Assembly (NCBI GenBank): GCA_029782365.1
Contig: JAKOUW010000240.1
Location: 186,001 to 250,000 of the forward strand
DNA: 64,000 bases
From: Chloroflexota bacterium
GTDB lineage: Bacteria > Chloroflexota > Anaerolineae > Anaerolineales > UBA4823
Reading direction: 5' to 3'
Shown here: piece by piece, positions 28,267-41,351 of the stretch
How the letters are laid out: each line of letters begins with the position of its first letter
Position numbering within the stretch: the first letter of the stretch is position 1
Position numbers and translations under genes: made by a program
The notes under the pieces: generated by a model
What the model was told of the DNA's origin: nothing
Databases searched by the model: none
The model's input: only the letters and a program-made list of their open reading frames with translations

Positions 28267-29562
28267 CTAGTGATACTGTGGCAGCCAACTGCCGTGTGCA
28301 GCAATTAAATCATCAACCAGATCCCAAATCTGATCCAATGACAGCTCGGCTGCCGTGTGTGGGTCGAGCATGGCTGCATGGTAGATATGCTCGCGCTTGC
28401 CTGTCAAGGCGGCTTCCACTGTCAGCGCCTGGACATTGATGTTGGTTTGAATCAATGCGGCCAGATGCGGCGGCAGGCTGCCAATGTGCACCGGCTGAAT
28501 GCCGTTTTTATCCACCAGACAAGGAACTTCCACGCAGCTTTGGCGCGGCAGGTTGTCGATTAAGCCATTGTTCATCACGTTACCGTATATGGTGCGCGGT
28601 TGGCCGGTTTCCATGCTGTGGATAATGTAGGCGCCATATTCATTGGTGCGGAATGTGACCAGTTCTTCATCACTTTCAAAGTAGGCGCGCATATCTTGCC
28701 ATCCTGTGATCTGGTTTTCACAGCGCCTGATATATTCATCCAGAGGAATGTCGAATTTTTCGATTAATTCTGGCCGGTCACGCTTGATAAACCAGGGTGT
28801 ATATTCGCTAAAATGCTCGCTCGATTCTGTGACGAAATAGCCCAGGCGCTCGAGCATTTCATAGCGCACGCGGTTGAACTGCGGCACGCGCCCATCTTTA
28901 ACCACCTGATGGATGAGCGGGTACAAATCCTCGCTGTTCCGTTCAAATTTCAGATAAAAGGCCATGTGGTTAATGCCAGCGCACACATAATTGATCTCTT
29001 CGACAGGTGTATCGATATCACCCGCTAACTCGCCGGCCGTCCCCTGCACACTGTGGCACAAGCCAACTGCCCGAATATGGGTAGCGCGGTTTACTGCCCA
29101 GGTATTCATCGCCATTGGGTTTACATAGTTGATGAATAAGGCGTCCGGGCAAAGTTTTTCCATATCATGACAGATATCGACCAACACCGGGATGGTACGC
29201 AGGCCGCGCATGATGCCGCCGATTCCGAGCGTATCTGCAATTGTCTGGCGCAAGCCGTATTTCTTGGGAATTTCGAAATCGATCACCGTCCCCGGTTTAT
29301 AACCGGCTACCTGGATAGCGCAAATGACATAATCCGCTCCATCCAAAGCTTTTAGGCGGTCAGTGGTCGCGTTGATTTGCGGTTTGGCCTCCCAGGCTTT
29401 TGCCAGTTTACGCGCCACAACCTCAGATGTGCCCAATCTTTCCTGGTCAATATCCATCAGGCAGATTTCTGACTGCGCCAGCTCGGGAAAGCTGAGCACA
29501 TCGCTGATCAAGTTCTTCGCAAAAACAGTGCTGCCAGCACCGATCAATGTGATTTTAGCCAT
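28267..29562 (-). CDS. Glycoside hydrolase family 4 (alpha-galactosidase/alpha-galacturonidase-like)
   Basis: 431 residues from ATG at 29562, preceded by AAAGGA. GH4 enzymes use NAD+ and a divalent metal in an oxidation/elimination mechanism. Visible are the Rossmann loop KITLIGAGSTVFAKNL, the VNPMAMNTWA block, the metal-ligand Cys-His in VGLCHSVQGT and NHMAF. The CHSVQGT form belongs to the MelA-like branch acting on alpha-galactosides or alpha-galacturonides. No transporter for the substrate lies next to it; it is divergent from the pullulanase gene. Confidence 0.9.
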   Translation of the reverse strand: MAKITLIGAGSTVFAKNLISDVLSFPELAQSEICLMDIDQERLGTSEVVARKLAKAWEAKPQINATTDRLKALDGADYVICAIQVAGYKPGTVIDFEIPKKYGLRQTIADTLGIGGIMRGLRTIPVLVDICHDMEKLCPDALFINYVNPMAMNTWAVNRATHIRAVGLCHSVQGTAGELAGDIDTPVEEINYVCAGINHMAFYLKFERNSEDLYPLIHQVVKDGRVPQFNRVRYEMLERLGYFVTESSEHFSEYTPWFIKRDRPELIEKFDIPLDEYIRRCENQITGWQDMRAYFESDEELVTFRTNEYGAYIIHSMETGQPRTIYGNVMNNGLIDNLPRQSCVEVPCLVDKNGIQPVHIGSLPPHLAALIQTNINVQALTVEAALTGKREHIYHAAMLDPHTAAELSLDQIWDLVDDLIAAHGSWLPQYH

Positions 29563-29615
29563 TTTTATTTTCCTTTCTGCAATATCAATTATATGATATT
29601 CCCCCGATAAAATCA

Positions 29616-29644
29616 TTGCCACATGTCTCTTTCTGCACTAAAAT
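29616..29644 (+). promoter_or_regulatory. Promoter of the pullulanase gene
   Basis: TTGCCA (29616-29621), a 17-base spacer and TAAAAT (29639-29644), followed by a roughly 60-base leader ending in GAAGGATAT before the ATG at 29712. Confidence 0.6.
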
Positions 29645-29711
29645 TGCTTTGGACACTCTCTGACAGCCGCTCTGGCTGCATCTTGCCTGTTTCTATTGAA
29701 GAGAAGGATAT

Positions 29712-33971
<4,260 letters not shown>

Positions 33972-33999
33972 TTTTCGAAACTAAATCGTTCAAACAATT

Positions 34000-34042
34000 A
34001 GGAGGAGGCGCCGGTAGTGTAAAAACACCGGCGCCTCCTCCT
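34000..34042 (+). terminator. 16-bp perfect hairpin after the pullulanase gene
   Basis: AGGAGGAGGCGCCGGT (34000-34015) pairs perfectly with 34027-34042 around an 11-base loop. The T run after it is poor (GGTATTAA), so it may act as a weak terminator or an mRNA 3' stabiliser. Confidence 0.65.
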
Positions 34043-34089
34043 GGTATTAACCCGCGTTGTCATATCGCCAAAAAAACTAATCTTGAATG

Positions 34090-34150
34090 GTGGGTCGAAT
34101 TAACCCACAGCTCGAAAAAGGGTTAATTTAGGACTAATCAGGTCTAAATT
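34090..34150. promoter_or_regulatory. Interlocking inverted repeats upstream of the cytochrome promoter
   Basis: Three overlapping dyads are visible: GTGGGT/ACCCAC (34090-34095, 34103-34108), a perfect 9-bp pair AATTAACCC/GGGTTAATT (34098-34106, 34120-34128) and AATTTAGGAC/GTCTAAATT (34125-34134, 34142-34150, one bulge). They end three bases before the -35 box, a place for an activator or repressor. Confidence 0.55.
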
Positions 34151-34152
34151 CG

Positions 34153-34180
34153 TTGACTTCGCGAGAGTTTTCCTTATAAT
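34153..34180 (+). promoter_or_regulatory. Promoter of the cytochrome operon
   Basis: TTGACT (34153-34158), a 16-base spacer and TATAAT (34175-34180). Predicted start about 34187, with a leader of about 37 bases carrying AAAGGA before the ATG at 34224. Confidence 0.75.
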
Positions 34181-34223
34181 TCTCATATATTTCCAGTCTG
34201 ATTTTAATACAAAGGATTCAATC

Positions 34224-34940
34224 ATGAACCTCATGCGCTCAATACACAACACAAGACAGCAAATCCAATGTATTTGGATGGAATTTATTTGCTCAGCCCA
34301 GGAAGCCAGAATATCTGCTGCCCGCTCTTTGCCCGCCATTCGTTTTACCAAGAAACAGGTTTTAATGTATTTAATGATCGCAGTGGTGGGTGGGATGTTC
34401 CTGGGTGTTGGTGGGTTTGCATTCGCGGCTCACCAGGAAGAAAATGATAGCTTCTGTGCCTCGTGCCATACCCAGCCTGAATCTACGTACTATGAACGAT
34501 CTCTTAACGCGGCTGTGGATTTGGCGACAGCCCACAAGCAGAAGGAAGTCCGCTGTATTGACTGTCATTCTGGAGAAGGAATCCAGGGACGGGTTACCGC
34601 TGAGATAATGGGAGCGCAAAATGCCTTTAAGTGGTACTCCGGCACCGCAGTTCAACCGGCTCCACTTCTTTACACAGTGGATAACTCGCACTGCATAAAA
34701 TGCCATGCGGAAGTGTTGACAGAAAATCACGATCCATCCATCAAGAGCAAATTGTTCGGCCCCAAAGGCCACTATCATACTTATCTGACTCAATGGAAAG
34801 ATACGGATCAACAGTCGGGCAACTGTGTCTCATGCCATTATGGTCATGAGCTGGGCAGCACAGCCAAAACGACCTGGGTAGCTTCCAACTCAATCGGTAA
34901 GCAGTGCGATTCATGTCATAAGGCTTTGGGCAGGGAATAA
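34224..34940 (+). CDS. Membrane-anchored pentaheme c-type cytochrome (NapC/NirT-like)
   Basis: 238 residues with a cytoplasmic N-terminal tail (1-45), one transmembrane helix (about 48-70) and five CxxCH haem sites at residues 78, 111, 157, 201 and 228. NapC/NirT/NrfH proteins of this size take electrons from quinol and pass them to outer electron acceptors; most have four or five haems. The helix-then-CASCH layout fits that family well. The next gene is a tetrahaem cytochrome 103 bases downstream, a plausible electron partner. No terminal reductase is in the window. Confidence 0.87.
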   Translation: MNLMRSIHNTRQQIQCIWMEFICSAQEARISAARSLPAIRFTKKQVLMYLMIAVVGGMFLGVGGFAFAAHQEENDSFCASCHTQPESTYYERSLNAAVDLATAHKQKEVRCIDCHSGEGIQGRVTAEIMGAQNAFKWYSGTAVQPAPLLYTVDNSHCIKCHAEVLTENHDPSIKSKLFGPKGHYHTYLTQWKDTDQQSGNCVSCHYGHELGSTAKTTWVASNSIGKQCDSCHKALGRE

Positions 34941-35043
34941 AGCCCAAGCCAATTCAAAGAAAGGAGCTTGATAATTCATCCTCTGGATTAAACGCGCCTT
35001 GCCACAATTTAAAAAATTAAATTCTATTTTTAGGAGTTTATCG

Positions 35044-36675
35044 ATGGAAAATTTTCGTAAAAAATTCGAGCAGTTTATCAAGAACTTCAAACCACGTATG
35101 AAAACGTTGGTGAAAGATCAGCGTTTCTGGTTCGGTTCAATCAGCATTGTCGTGTTGGTGGTGGTTCTCAGCCGGTTTACAGCGATGAACGCCACGCCGT
35201 CAGCCCAACAAGCTGCGCCAACCGCTGGTCAGACGGCTGAAGTACAACCCACGCATACCAGCCCGGTGCCTACTAATACAAACCCAGCCCCTACTGACAC
35301 TACCGCGCCCACTGCAGAGACAAAGCCCACTTCGACCACCGCAGCCCCGGCAGCTTCCACCCTGGTTGGGGATATGATCCGGGGTGGAAAATTGTACGAC
35401 AATTGGTGGACAGAGACGGATCAAGATGCTCCAACTGAGAATCAGCCATTGTGGAAGACCCAGACGACCAATACGCGCAAAGGCTCCAGCACCTGGCGCT
35501 GCGCGGAATGCCACGGCTGGGACTACAAAGGCGTGAATGGCTCCTATGCCACTGGATCTCATAAGACGGGTTTTGTCGGCGTTTTGCAGGATAAAGGCAA
35601 ATCTCCGGAAGAAATCCTGGCAGCGCTCAAAGGGAAGACCAACCCGGATCATGATTTTTCCACTGTTTTGGAAGAACAGGATTTGATCGACCTGGCGCTG
35701 TTCATTTCGCAGGGCACCATGGATGTCAGCACTGTGTTGAATGATGACGGTTCTCCCAAGGGCAATGCTGCTGATGGCAAGCAAAAATTTGATGACGTTT
35801 GCAGCGCCTGCCATGGCCCGAACGGCACCGCCATCGACTTTGCTGCTGGTTCCAAGATTGAATACCTGGCTGACCCTGGCAATTCCAATCCCTTCCAGTT
35901 TGTGCATCGTATGCGCGTGGGTGTGGCTGTTTGGCCTATGCCCTCGGCGATTGAAAATAAATTCACCGATCAAGACCTGGCGAACGTGCTGGCTTATGTT
36001 CGCACACTGCCGCACGAAGCCAATGCAAGCGGTGGAGGCCAACTGTATGACAAATGGTACACTGTTTTGGGCGTCAACACACCGACCGAAAACAACCCAT
36101 TGTGGGCCAAACAAACCACCAATACTCGCAAAGGCACATCCACCTGGAGCTGCCGCGAATGCCACGGTGTCGATTATTTAGGGGCCGCAGGCGAATATGC
36201 CAGTGGTTCTCATAAGACGGGCTTCCCGGGTGTCATGGCAGCCCAAGCCAAGTCCGAGCAGGAAATCACCGATATCCTGACCGGCAAAGTGGACCCTGAC
36301 CACGACTACTCGAAGTTATTGGACGAAGCTTCAATCAAGGCTCTGGTTCATTTCTTCCAGAAAGAAATGGTGGATTTCTCTTCCTTGATTACAGCAGATG
36401 GCAAAGTTAAAGGCGACCTGGAGCACGGAAAAACTTTGTTCAATGCCACATGTGCAAAATGTCATGGGGAAGATGGCAAGGCGATCAACTTCCATGCCGG
36501 GCAGGATACGCCCGAATACGTGGGTACCGTGGCGGCCGGTGAGGCAAGCGTGCTCTTACATCGTGTGATGTTTGGCGTCCCCGGTTTCCCGATGTCTGCT
36601 GGGATTGACATGGGCTTTTCGATGACTGATATTGCCGATGTCTCGGCTTATGCCCAGACTCTGCCAACGAAATAA
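35044..36675 (+). CDS. Tetraheme c-type cytochrome made of a duplicated dihaem unit
   Basis: 543 residues from ATG at 35044, with AGGAG nine bases upstream. A transmembrane helix (about 35-55) and a Thr/Pro/Ala-rich spacer precede four CxxCH sites at residues 153, 253, 370 and 470. Residues 115-330 and 335-543 are clear copies of each other: both carry PTENxPLW, QTTNTRKG, the first haem in ECHG, GSHKTGF, NPDHD/DPDHD, and a second haem within a normal class I cytochrome domain. The protein should be anchored and face outward, working with the pentahaem cytochrome in electron transfer. Confidence 0.88.
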   Translation: MENFRKKFEQFIKNFKPRMKTLVKDQRFWFGSISIVVLVVVLSRFTAMNATPSAQQAAPTAGQTAEVQPTHTSPVPTNTNPAPTDTTAPTAETKPTSTTAAPAASTLVGDMIRGGKLYDNWWTETDQDAPTENQPLWKTQTTNTRKGSSTWRCAECHGWDYKGVNGSYATGSHKTGFVGVLQDKGKSPEEILAALKGKTNPDHDFSTVLEEQDLIDLALFISQGTMDVSTVLNDDGSPKGNAADGKQKFDDVCSACHGPNGTAIDFAAGSKIEYLADPGNSNPFQFVHRMRVGVAVWPMPSAIENKFTDQDLANVLAYVRTLPHEANASGGGQLYDKWYTVLGVNTPTENNPLWAKQTTNTRKGTSTWSCRECHGVDYLGAAGEYASGSHKTGFPGVMAAQAKSEQEITDILTGKVDPDHDYSKLLDEASIKALVHFFQKEMVDFSSLITADGKVKGDLEHGKTLFNATCAKCHGEDGKAINFHAGQDTPEYVGTVAAGEASVLLHRVMFGVPGFPMSAGIDMGFSMTDIADVSAYAQTLPTK

Positions 36676-36700
36676 CAAATAGCAACTGAATTAGAATTTT

Positions 36701-36730
36701 GGGCCGCCCAGATCCCGGGCGGCCCTTTTT
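36701..36730 (+). terminator. Intrinsic terminator after the cytochrome operon
   Basis: GGGCCGCCC (36701-36709) and GGGCGGCCC (36717-36725) form a 9-bp stem, followed directly by TTTTT. Textbook form. Confidence 0.9.
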
Positions 36731-37214
36731 ATCGCACACGCGGCGCAATGGCCATCGCTTTGAGAACATCTAACTGCCCGATGTGATATGCTTCATGCCA
36801 GTGAAAACCACGGATATGCGCCAGGCGGGTTTTTTCACCACGATAGTTCTTGAAAACTTCCGCCAGGTTTTTATCCGAAATTTTTCCCAGTGTTTCAAAC
36901 AGCAGCACCTGGCTTTCGTCCAGGTATATGAGCAATGTTTCGAACGCAACTGCCTCGCTGCCAGGTCGAATTGGGGATGTGCCTGTCTGGTAAAGCGCCC
37001 GAATTTCCTCCTGCCAGCCGGCCGAGACACCCAGCGTCTCCAGCACATGGCTGCGGTTGGCGATTATATGTCCCATAACCCAATTGAGGCAGTTGGCATC
37101 AAAAGGCGGCTGGACCAGGCTTTGTTCGTGGGTGAGGCCATCCACAATGCTGTGAATTACCATATTGTGAAATCCATATTCCGAAGCCCAATACCTGGCT
37201 TGTTCGCTCCCCAT
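36729..37214 (-). CDS. DinB-like metal-binding protein
   Basis: 161 residues with the four-helix DinB/YfiT layout: the metal ligand in NWVMGHIIANR and the paired histidines in HWHEAYHIGQLDVL near the C-terminus. Family members include bacillithiol- and mycothiol-linked transferases and stress proteins; many have no known reaction. Stands alone, convergent with the cytochrome operon and sharing its terminator region. Confidence 0.82.
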   Translation of the reverse strand: MGSEQARYWASEYGFHNMVIHSIVDGLTHEQSLVQPPFDANCLNWVMGHIIANRSHVLETLGVSAGWQEEIRALYQTGTSPIRPGSEAVAFETLLIYLDESQVLLFETLGKISDKNLAEVFKNYRGEKTRLAHIRGFHWHEAYHIGQLDVLKAMAIAPRVR

Positions 37215-37471
37215 CCCTTAGGTTCTCCTCACAGAAAATCTTATCTCAAATCATGTCTAGATCATTGTACCGCAGTTAATCCTCCAGGCACAACTGCTTC
37301 CTCACCGCCAGGCATGGTTTCACGAAGTCGAAAGCCATGTTTGGGCGTGCATCCTCATCCCCTCTTTGATTGTCAAGGTAACATGTTTAAGACTTGATGG
37401 TTTTACATCACAATGGATAATGAAAACCTACTTTCAAGTCAGCCCTGCCATCACCGAGCAACTACCTGAGA

Positions 37472-37485
37472 TATAATTAATTCCA
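37472..37485 (+). promoter_or_regulatory. -10 box placed for a leaderless sensor-kinase transcript
   Basis: TATAAT at 37472-37477 ends seven bases before the ATG at 37485, so the transcript would start at or next to the start codon. No ribosome site is present upstream. The -35 region is poor. The remaining upstream stretch (37215-37471) shows nothing I can name. Confidence 0.45.
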
Positions 37486-40400
37486 TGCAACGTTCATGGA
37501 TGCGCAGCCTGGTATTGTTATGCCTCACGGCCATTTTCCTACACGGACCGGCTGCTGCGGCTGGCAGCAAATCAGTAGAAATACCCCTCGACCAACCCTT
37601 GCGTTTTGAACATTTTTCCTTGGAAGATGGCCTGTCTCAAAACTCTGTCCTGGCGCTTCTGCAGGATCGGCAGGGTTTTCTGTGGATCGGCACCCAGGAC
37701 GGCCTGAATCGTTATGATGGCGCCGGCTTTACCATTTTCAAGCATGAGACGCAGAACCCGAACAGCCTGAGTATGAGCTCGGTGATTTCGATTTTCGAAG
37801 ATAAAGCTGGGATCTTGTGGTTTGGCACCTGGGGAGGCGGTTTGAACCGTTATGACCCCATTTCAGGTCAGTTTACACGGTTTCAACATTCCGATGCTCA
37901 GCCCACCAGCCTGGCAAATGACCTTGTTACTGCGGTTGCAGAAGATCACCAGGGCCGGCTGTGGGTGGCCACTTGCGGCGGAGGCCTGGATTTGCTCGAC
38001 CGGCAGACCAACCAGTTCAGCCACCACCGCGCTGACCCAAATAACGCTGCCAGCCTGAGCAGCGATTACGTATCGACAATCTTTATCGATAATGCCGGTA
38101 GTTTATGGCTCGGCAGTGGTTGTTTCAGCAATGCCGGAGCCGGCGTAGTCCATTTTGACCCATCCAATGGGCAGGCTTTAAGCAGGTATTCTGCCTCCAA
38201 CTCCCCCAATTCGCTTAGCAGTAATCATATTTTTTCGATTGTGCAGGACGGTTCTGGTTTCTTATGGCTGGCAACCGGCGGTTATGGTTTGCAGGGCGCG
38301 GGTTTAGATCGCCTGGATCCTCAAAGCGGCTCGATTGTAGCTTATCACCACTCGCCCAGCGAACCATCCAGTCTGGCCAGCGATGATTTACTTGGCTTGC
38401 TGATCGACGCTTCGAATGTGCTGTGGATCGGCACCTGGGGGGGCGGGTTAGATGCGATCGATTTGAACACCATGACTGCCGGGCAGGCAGTCCGCTTCAG
38501 CCACCACCGTAAAAACACTTACCTGCCGAACAGCCTGGGATCAGACATCGTTTGGTCGCTCGTGCAGGACCGCTCAGGCATCATGTGGATTGGCACCGTC
38601 AATGCAGGATTGGATAAATTAAACCCTCAGGTCCAGCGCTTTGCTTTGTATCGTAATGATCCGGCTGATGCCCACAGCCTGGCTCAGAATGCAGTCGGAC
38701 CCATTCTCGAAGACAGGCAGGGGCGGATTTGGATCGGCACCCTCGGGGCCGGGTTGGAAGGCTTCGACCGGCAAAGCGGCGCCTTTTTGCACTATGCTCA
38801 ACCGCCAAGCGACCCGCTCAGCCAGCAGAAAAATACATTTCTCGGATTGTACCAGGATCATTCCGGCCTCATTTGGACGGCCACCCTGGCCGGCCTGGCG
38901 CGCTTTGACCCGCTTTCTGGTCATTTCCAATATCTAAGAAACGATCCAGCCGATCCTCAAAGTCTGGTCAATGACAACGTGGCTGGCGTTGTGGAAGACC
39001 AGTCCGGACGGATGTGGGTGGGCACCTTAGGCGGGTTGGACTGGTTGGATACGACCAGCCAGCATTTTGTGCATATGCGGATTCCTGAATTGGCCTCGGT
39101 TTTCTCGATCCACTTAGATCGCCAGGGATTTCTGTGGGTGGGCAGTTGGGGGCAAGGTCTCTTCAGGATAGATCTGCAGCGTGTGGTGGCAGATACCGTG
39201 GATTACACCCAGTTCCTTCATGATGACGCCAGGCCGGAAAGCCTGGCAGATAATGCGGTGTTTCACATCTTTGAAGACCGTTCCGGCGTCTTGTGGCTAG
39301 GCACGCAAGGCGGGCTGGACCGGTTCAATCCCGACAGCCAATCTTTCAGCCACTTTCAGGAAAAGGATGGGTTAGCAAACAACACCGTCTTATGCATATT
39401 AGAAGATCGTCAGAACGAGTTGTGGATCAGCACCAACAGCGGCCTTTCGCGTTTTACCCCGGCCAGCGGCAGTTTTCGGAACTATTATTCCAGTGATGGC
39501 TTGCAAAGCAATGAGTTTGACTCTGGTTCCTGCGCAATTTCACAATCGGGTGAAATGTACTTTGGCGGCCAACAGGGTTTAAATATTTTCAAACCTGAAA
39601 CGATCACCGATAATTTCACGCCGCCACCGGTGGCTATCACCAGTTTCAAAGTCTTCAACCAGCCTGTCAAAGTTGACCTGGCCGGCGGAAAAACCATTAA
39701 CCTGGCGTATACAGACAATTTTATTTCTTTTGAATTTGCCGCCCTGGATTTCCATGCCCCGGAAAAGAACCGCTATGCGTATAAACTGGAAGGTTTTGAC
39801 CGTGATTGGGTGGAAGCTGGCAGTCGCAATTATGCCAGCTATACCAACCTGGCCGGCGGGAATTACACCTTCAGGGTGCGGGCTGCAAACAACGACGGTG
39901 TGTGGAACGAAACCGGCGCTTCTCTGGCTCTGCATATCTCTCCACCGATTTGGTTAGAATGGTGGTTCTTGCTGGGGATGGGCGTGGCGCTGATTGCGGT
40001 GGCAAGCGGCGGCATGGTTTGGCGTGTGAACAACCTGCGCACACAGGCCAGCCAATTGGAAGCTTTAATCCAACAGCGCACACTAGAACTGCGCCAGGCT
40101 AACGCGGCCTTATCTTTAGAAATCGAGCAGCGCAAACGAGCCGAGGCAGCCCTGGCCGAACGGGCAGCCAGCAAGCTGGAAGAATCAGAGGCGCGTTTCC
40201 GGGCGATGTTCGATAACGCCGCCGTCGGCATGGCGTTGATGACCCTCGATCAGAAGATTTTGCAGATCAACCAGACGGCCGAGCGCATTACCGGTTATTC
40301 TGAAGAGGAGATGCGCCAAATTAACCCCAGCAGCCTGGCGACAGAAGAAGATCGCCAGTTGGACCGCACGCTGTTTACCGAGCTGGTTGCCGGGCAGCGC

Positions 40401-41351
40401 AACGAATACCAGGTAGAAAAACACTACGTACACAAAAGCGGCAGGGTATTTTGGGGGAGGGTCACCTATACCCTGGTGCGCGGCGCGCAGGGCCAGCCTG
40501 AATACCTGATCGGGTTGATTGAGGATATCGACGAAGCCAAACGGTCGCAAGAAAGGCTGGCCGAACAGGAAGCTCGCTACCGCCGCACACTGGAACAGCG
40601 CGTGGCAGAACGCACCTCCGAACTGCGCCAAGCCAATGCACAGCTCGAAGCTGCCATCGAGCAAACCATGCGCGCCGAAGCCGCCCTGGCACAAAAGGCC
40701 GCCGATGAGGCCGTGGTAGCCGAGCGCAACCGGCTGGCGCGCGACCTGCACGACGCGGTCACACAGACGCTCTTTTCTGCCAGCCTGATTGCCGAAGTCA
40801 TCCCGCAGTTATGGGATATCAACGCCGCTGAGGCGCAGAAGCGATTGTCTGAGCTGCGTGAGTTGACACGCGGCGCCCTGGCAGAGATGCGCACCCTGCT
40901 GCTAGAACTGCGGCCTTCCGCCCTCACAGATACCGCCTTGCCCGACCTGCTGCGTCAGCTCACCGAGGCTTTGATCGGCCGCAGCCGGTTGCCCATCCAA
41001 CTGACGATCGATGGCGAGTGTAAAATGCCGCCGAATGTGCAGGTGGCATTTTACCGCATTGCCCAGGAAGCTCTGAACAACGTAGCCAAGTATGCCAAAG
41101 CCAGCCTGGTGGCGGTCAACCTGCGCATGGATGAATGCCCGGCGGAAGGGGAGCATGTGTCAGAGGCGGTCTCAGCGCGCCTCTCGATCACCGACAATGG
41201 CGGCGGCTTTGACCTGTCATCTGTGCCGCCCAACCATCACGGGCTGCGAATTATGCGCGAGCGCGCGGAAGGGATTGGCGCCCGCCTCTCCATTTACAGC
41301 GAACCTGGCGAGGGAACACAGGTGACGGTGGTCTGGCAGCGTTCAATTTGA
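37485..41351 (+). CDS. Two-component sensor kinase with Reg_prop propellers, Y_Y_Y, PAS and HisKA_3 domains
   Basis: 1288 residues. A signal peptide (1-26) leads to about a dozen Reg_prop repeats (to about residue 690) of the form LWIGTxxGGLDRYD, forming two outward-facing beta-propellers, then a Y_Y_Y domain (about 705-820), a transmembrane helix (about 828-848), a coiled coil, a PAS domain (about 900-1020), a second coiled coil, and a NarL-type kinase with phosphohistidine in RLARDLHDAVTQTL and an ATPase end with DNGGGF and HGLRIMRERA. It should sense an outer ligand, often a sugar or glycan in this class, and phosphorylate a LuxR-type regulator. No response regulator is adjacent, so it is an orphan here. 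The last nine bases overlap the convergent NTPase gene. Confidence 0.93.
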   Translation: MQRSWMRSLVLLCLTAIFLHGPAAAAGSKSVEIPLDQPLRFEHFSLEDGLSQNSVLALLQDRQGFLWIGTQDGLNRYDGAGFTIFKHETQNPNSLSMSSVISIFEDKAGILWFGTWGGGLNRYDPISGQFTRFQHSDAQPTSLANDLVTAVAEDHQGRLWVATCGGGLDLLDRQTNQFSHHRADPNNAASLSSDYVSTIFIDNAGSLWLGSGCFSNAGAGVVHFDPSNGQALSRYSASNSPNSLSSNHIFSIVQDGSGFLWLATGGYGLQGAGLDRLDPQSGSIVAYHHSPSEPSSLASDDLLGLLIDASNVLWIGTWGGGLDAIDLNTMTAGQAVRFSHHRKNTYLPNSLGSDIVWSLVQDRSGIMWIGTVNAGLDKLNPQVQRFALYRNDPADAHSLAQNAVGPILEDRQGRIWIGTLGAGLEGFDRQSGAFLHYAQPPSDPLSQQKNTFLGLYQDHSGLIWTATLAGLARFDPLSGHFQYLRNDPADPQSLVNDNVAGVVEDQSGRMWVGTLGGLDWLDTTSQHFVHMRIPELASVFSIHLDRQGFLWVGSWGQGLFRIDLQRVVADTVDYTQFLHDDARPESLADNAVFHIFEDRSGVLWLGTQGGLDRFNPDSQSFSHFQEKDGLANNTVLCILEDRQNELWISTNSGLSRFTPASGSFRNYYSSDGLQSNEFDSGSCAISQSGEMYFGGQQGLNIFKPETITDNFTPPPVAITSFKVFNQPVKVDLAGGKTINLAYTDNFISFEFAALDFHAPEKNRYAYKLEGFDRDWVEAGSRNYASYTNLAGGNYTFRVRAANNDGVWNETGASLALHISPPIWLEWWFLLGMGVALIAVASGGMVWRVNNLRTQASQLEALIQQRTLELRQANAALSLEIEQRKRAEAALAERAASKLEESEARFRAMFDNAAVGMALMTLDQKILQINQTAERITGYSEEEMRQINPSSLATEEDRQLDRTLFTELVAGQRNEYQVEKHYVHKSGRVFWGRVTYTLVRGAQGQPEYLIGLIEDIDEAKRSQERLAEQEARYRRTLEQRVAERTSELRQANAQLEAAIEQTMRAEAALAQKAADEAVVAERNRLARDLHDAVTQTLFSASLIAEVIPQLWDINAAEAQKRLSELRELTRGALAEMRTLLLELRPSALTDTALPDLLRQLTEALIGRSRLPIQLTIDGECKMPPNVQVAFYRIAQEALNNVAKYAKASLVAVNLRMDECPAEGEHVSEAVSARLSITDNGGGFDLSSVPPNHHGLRIMRERAEGIGARLSIYSEPGEGTQVTVVWQRSI

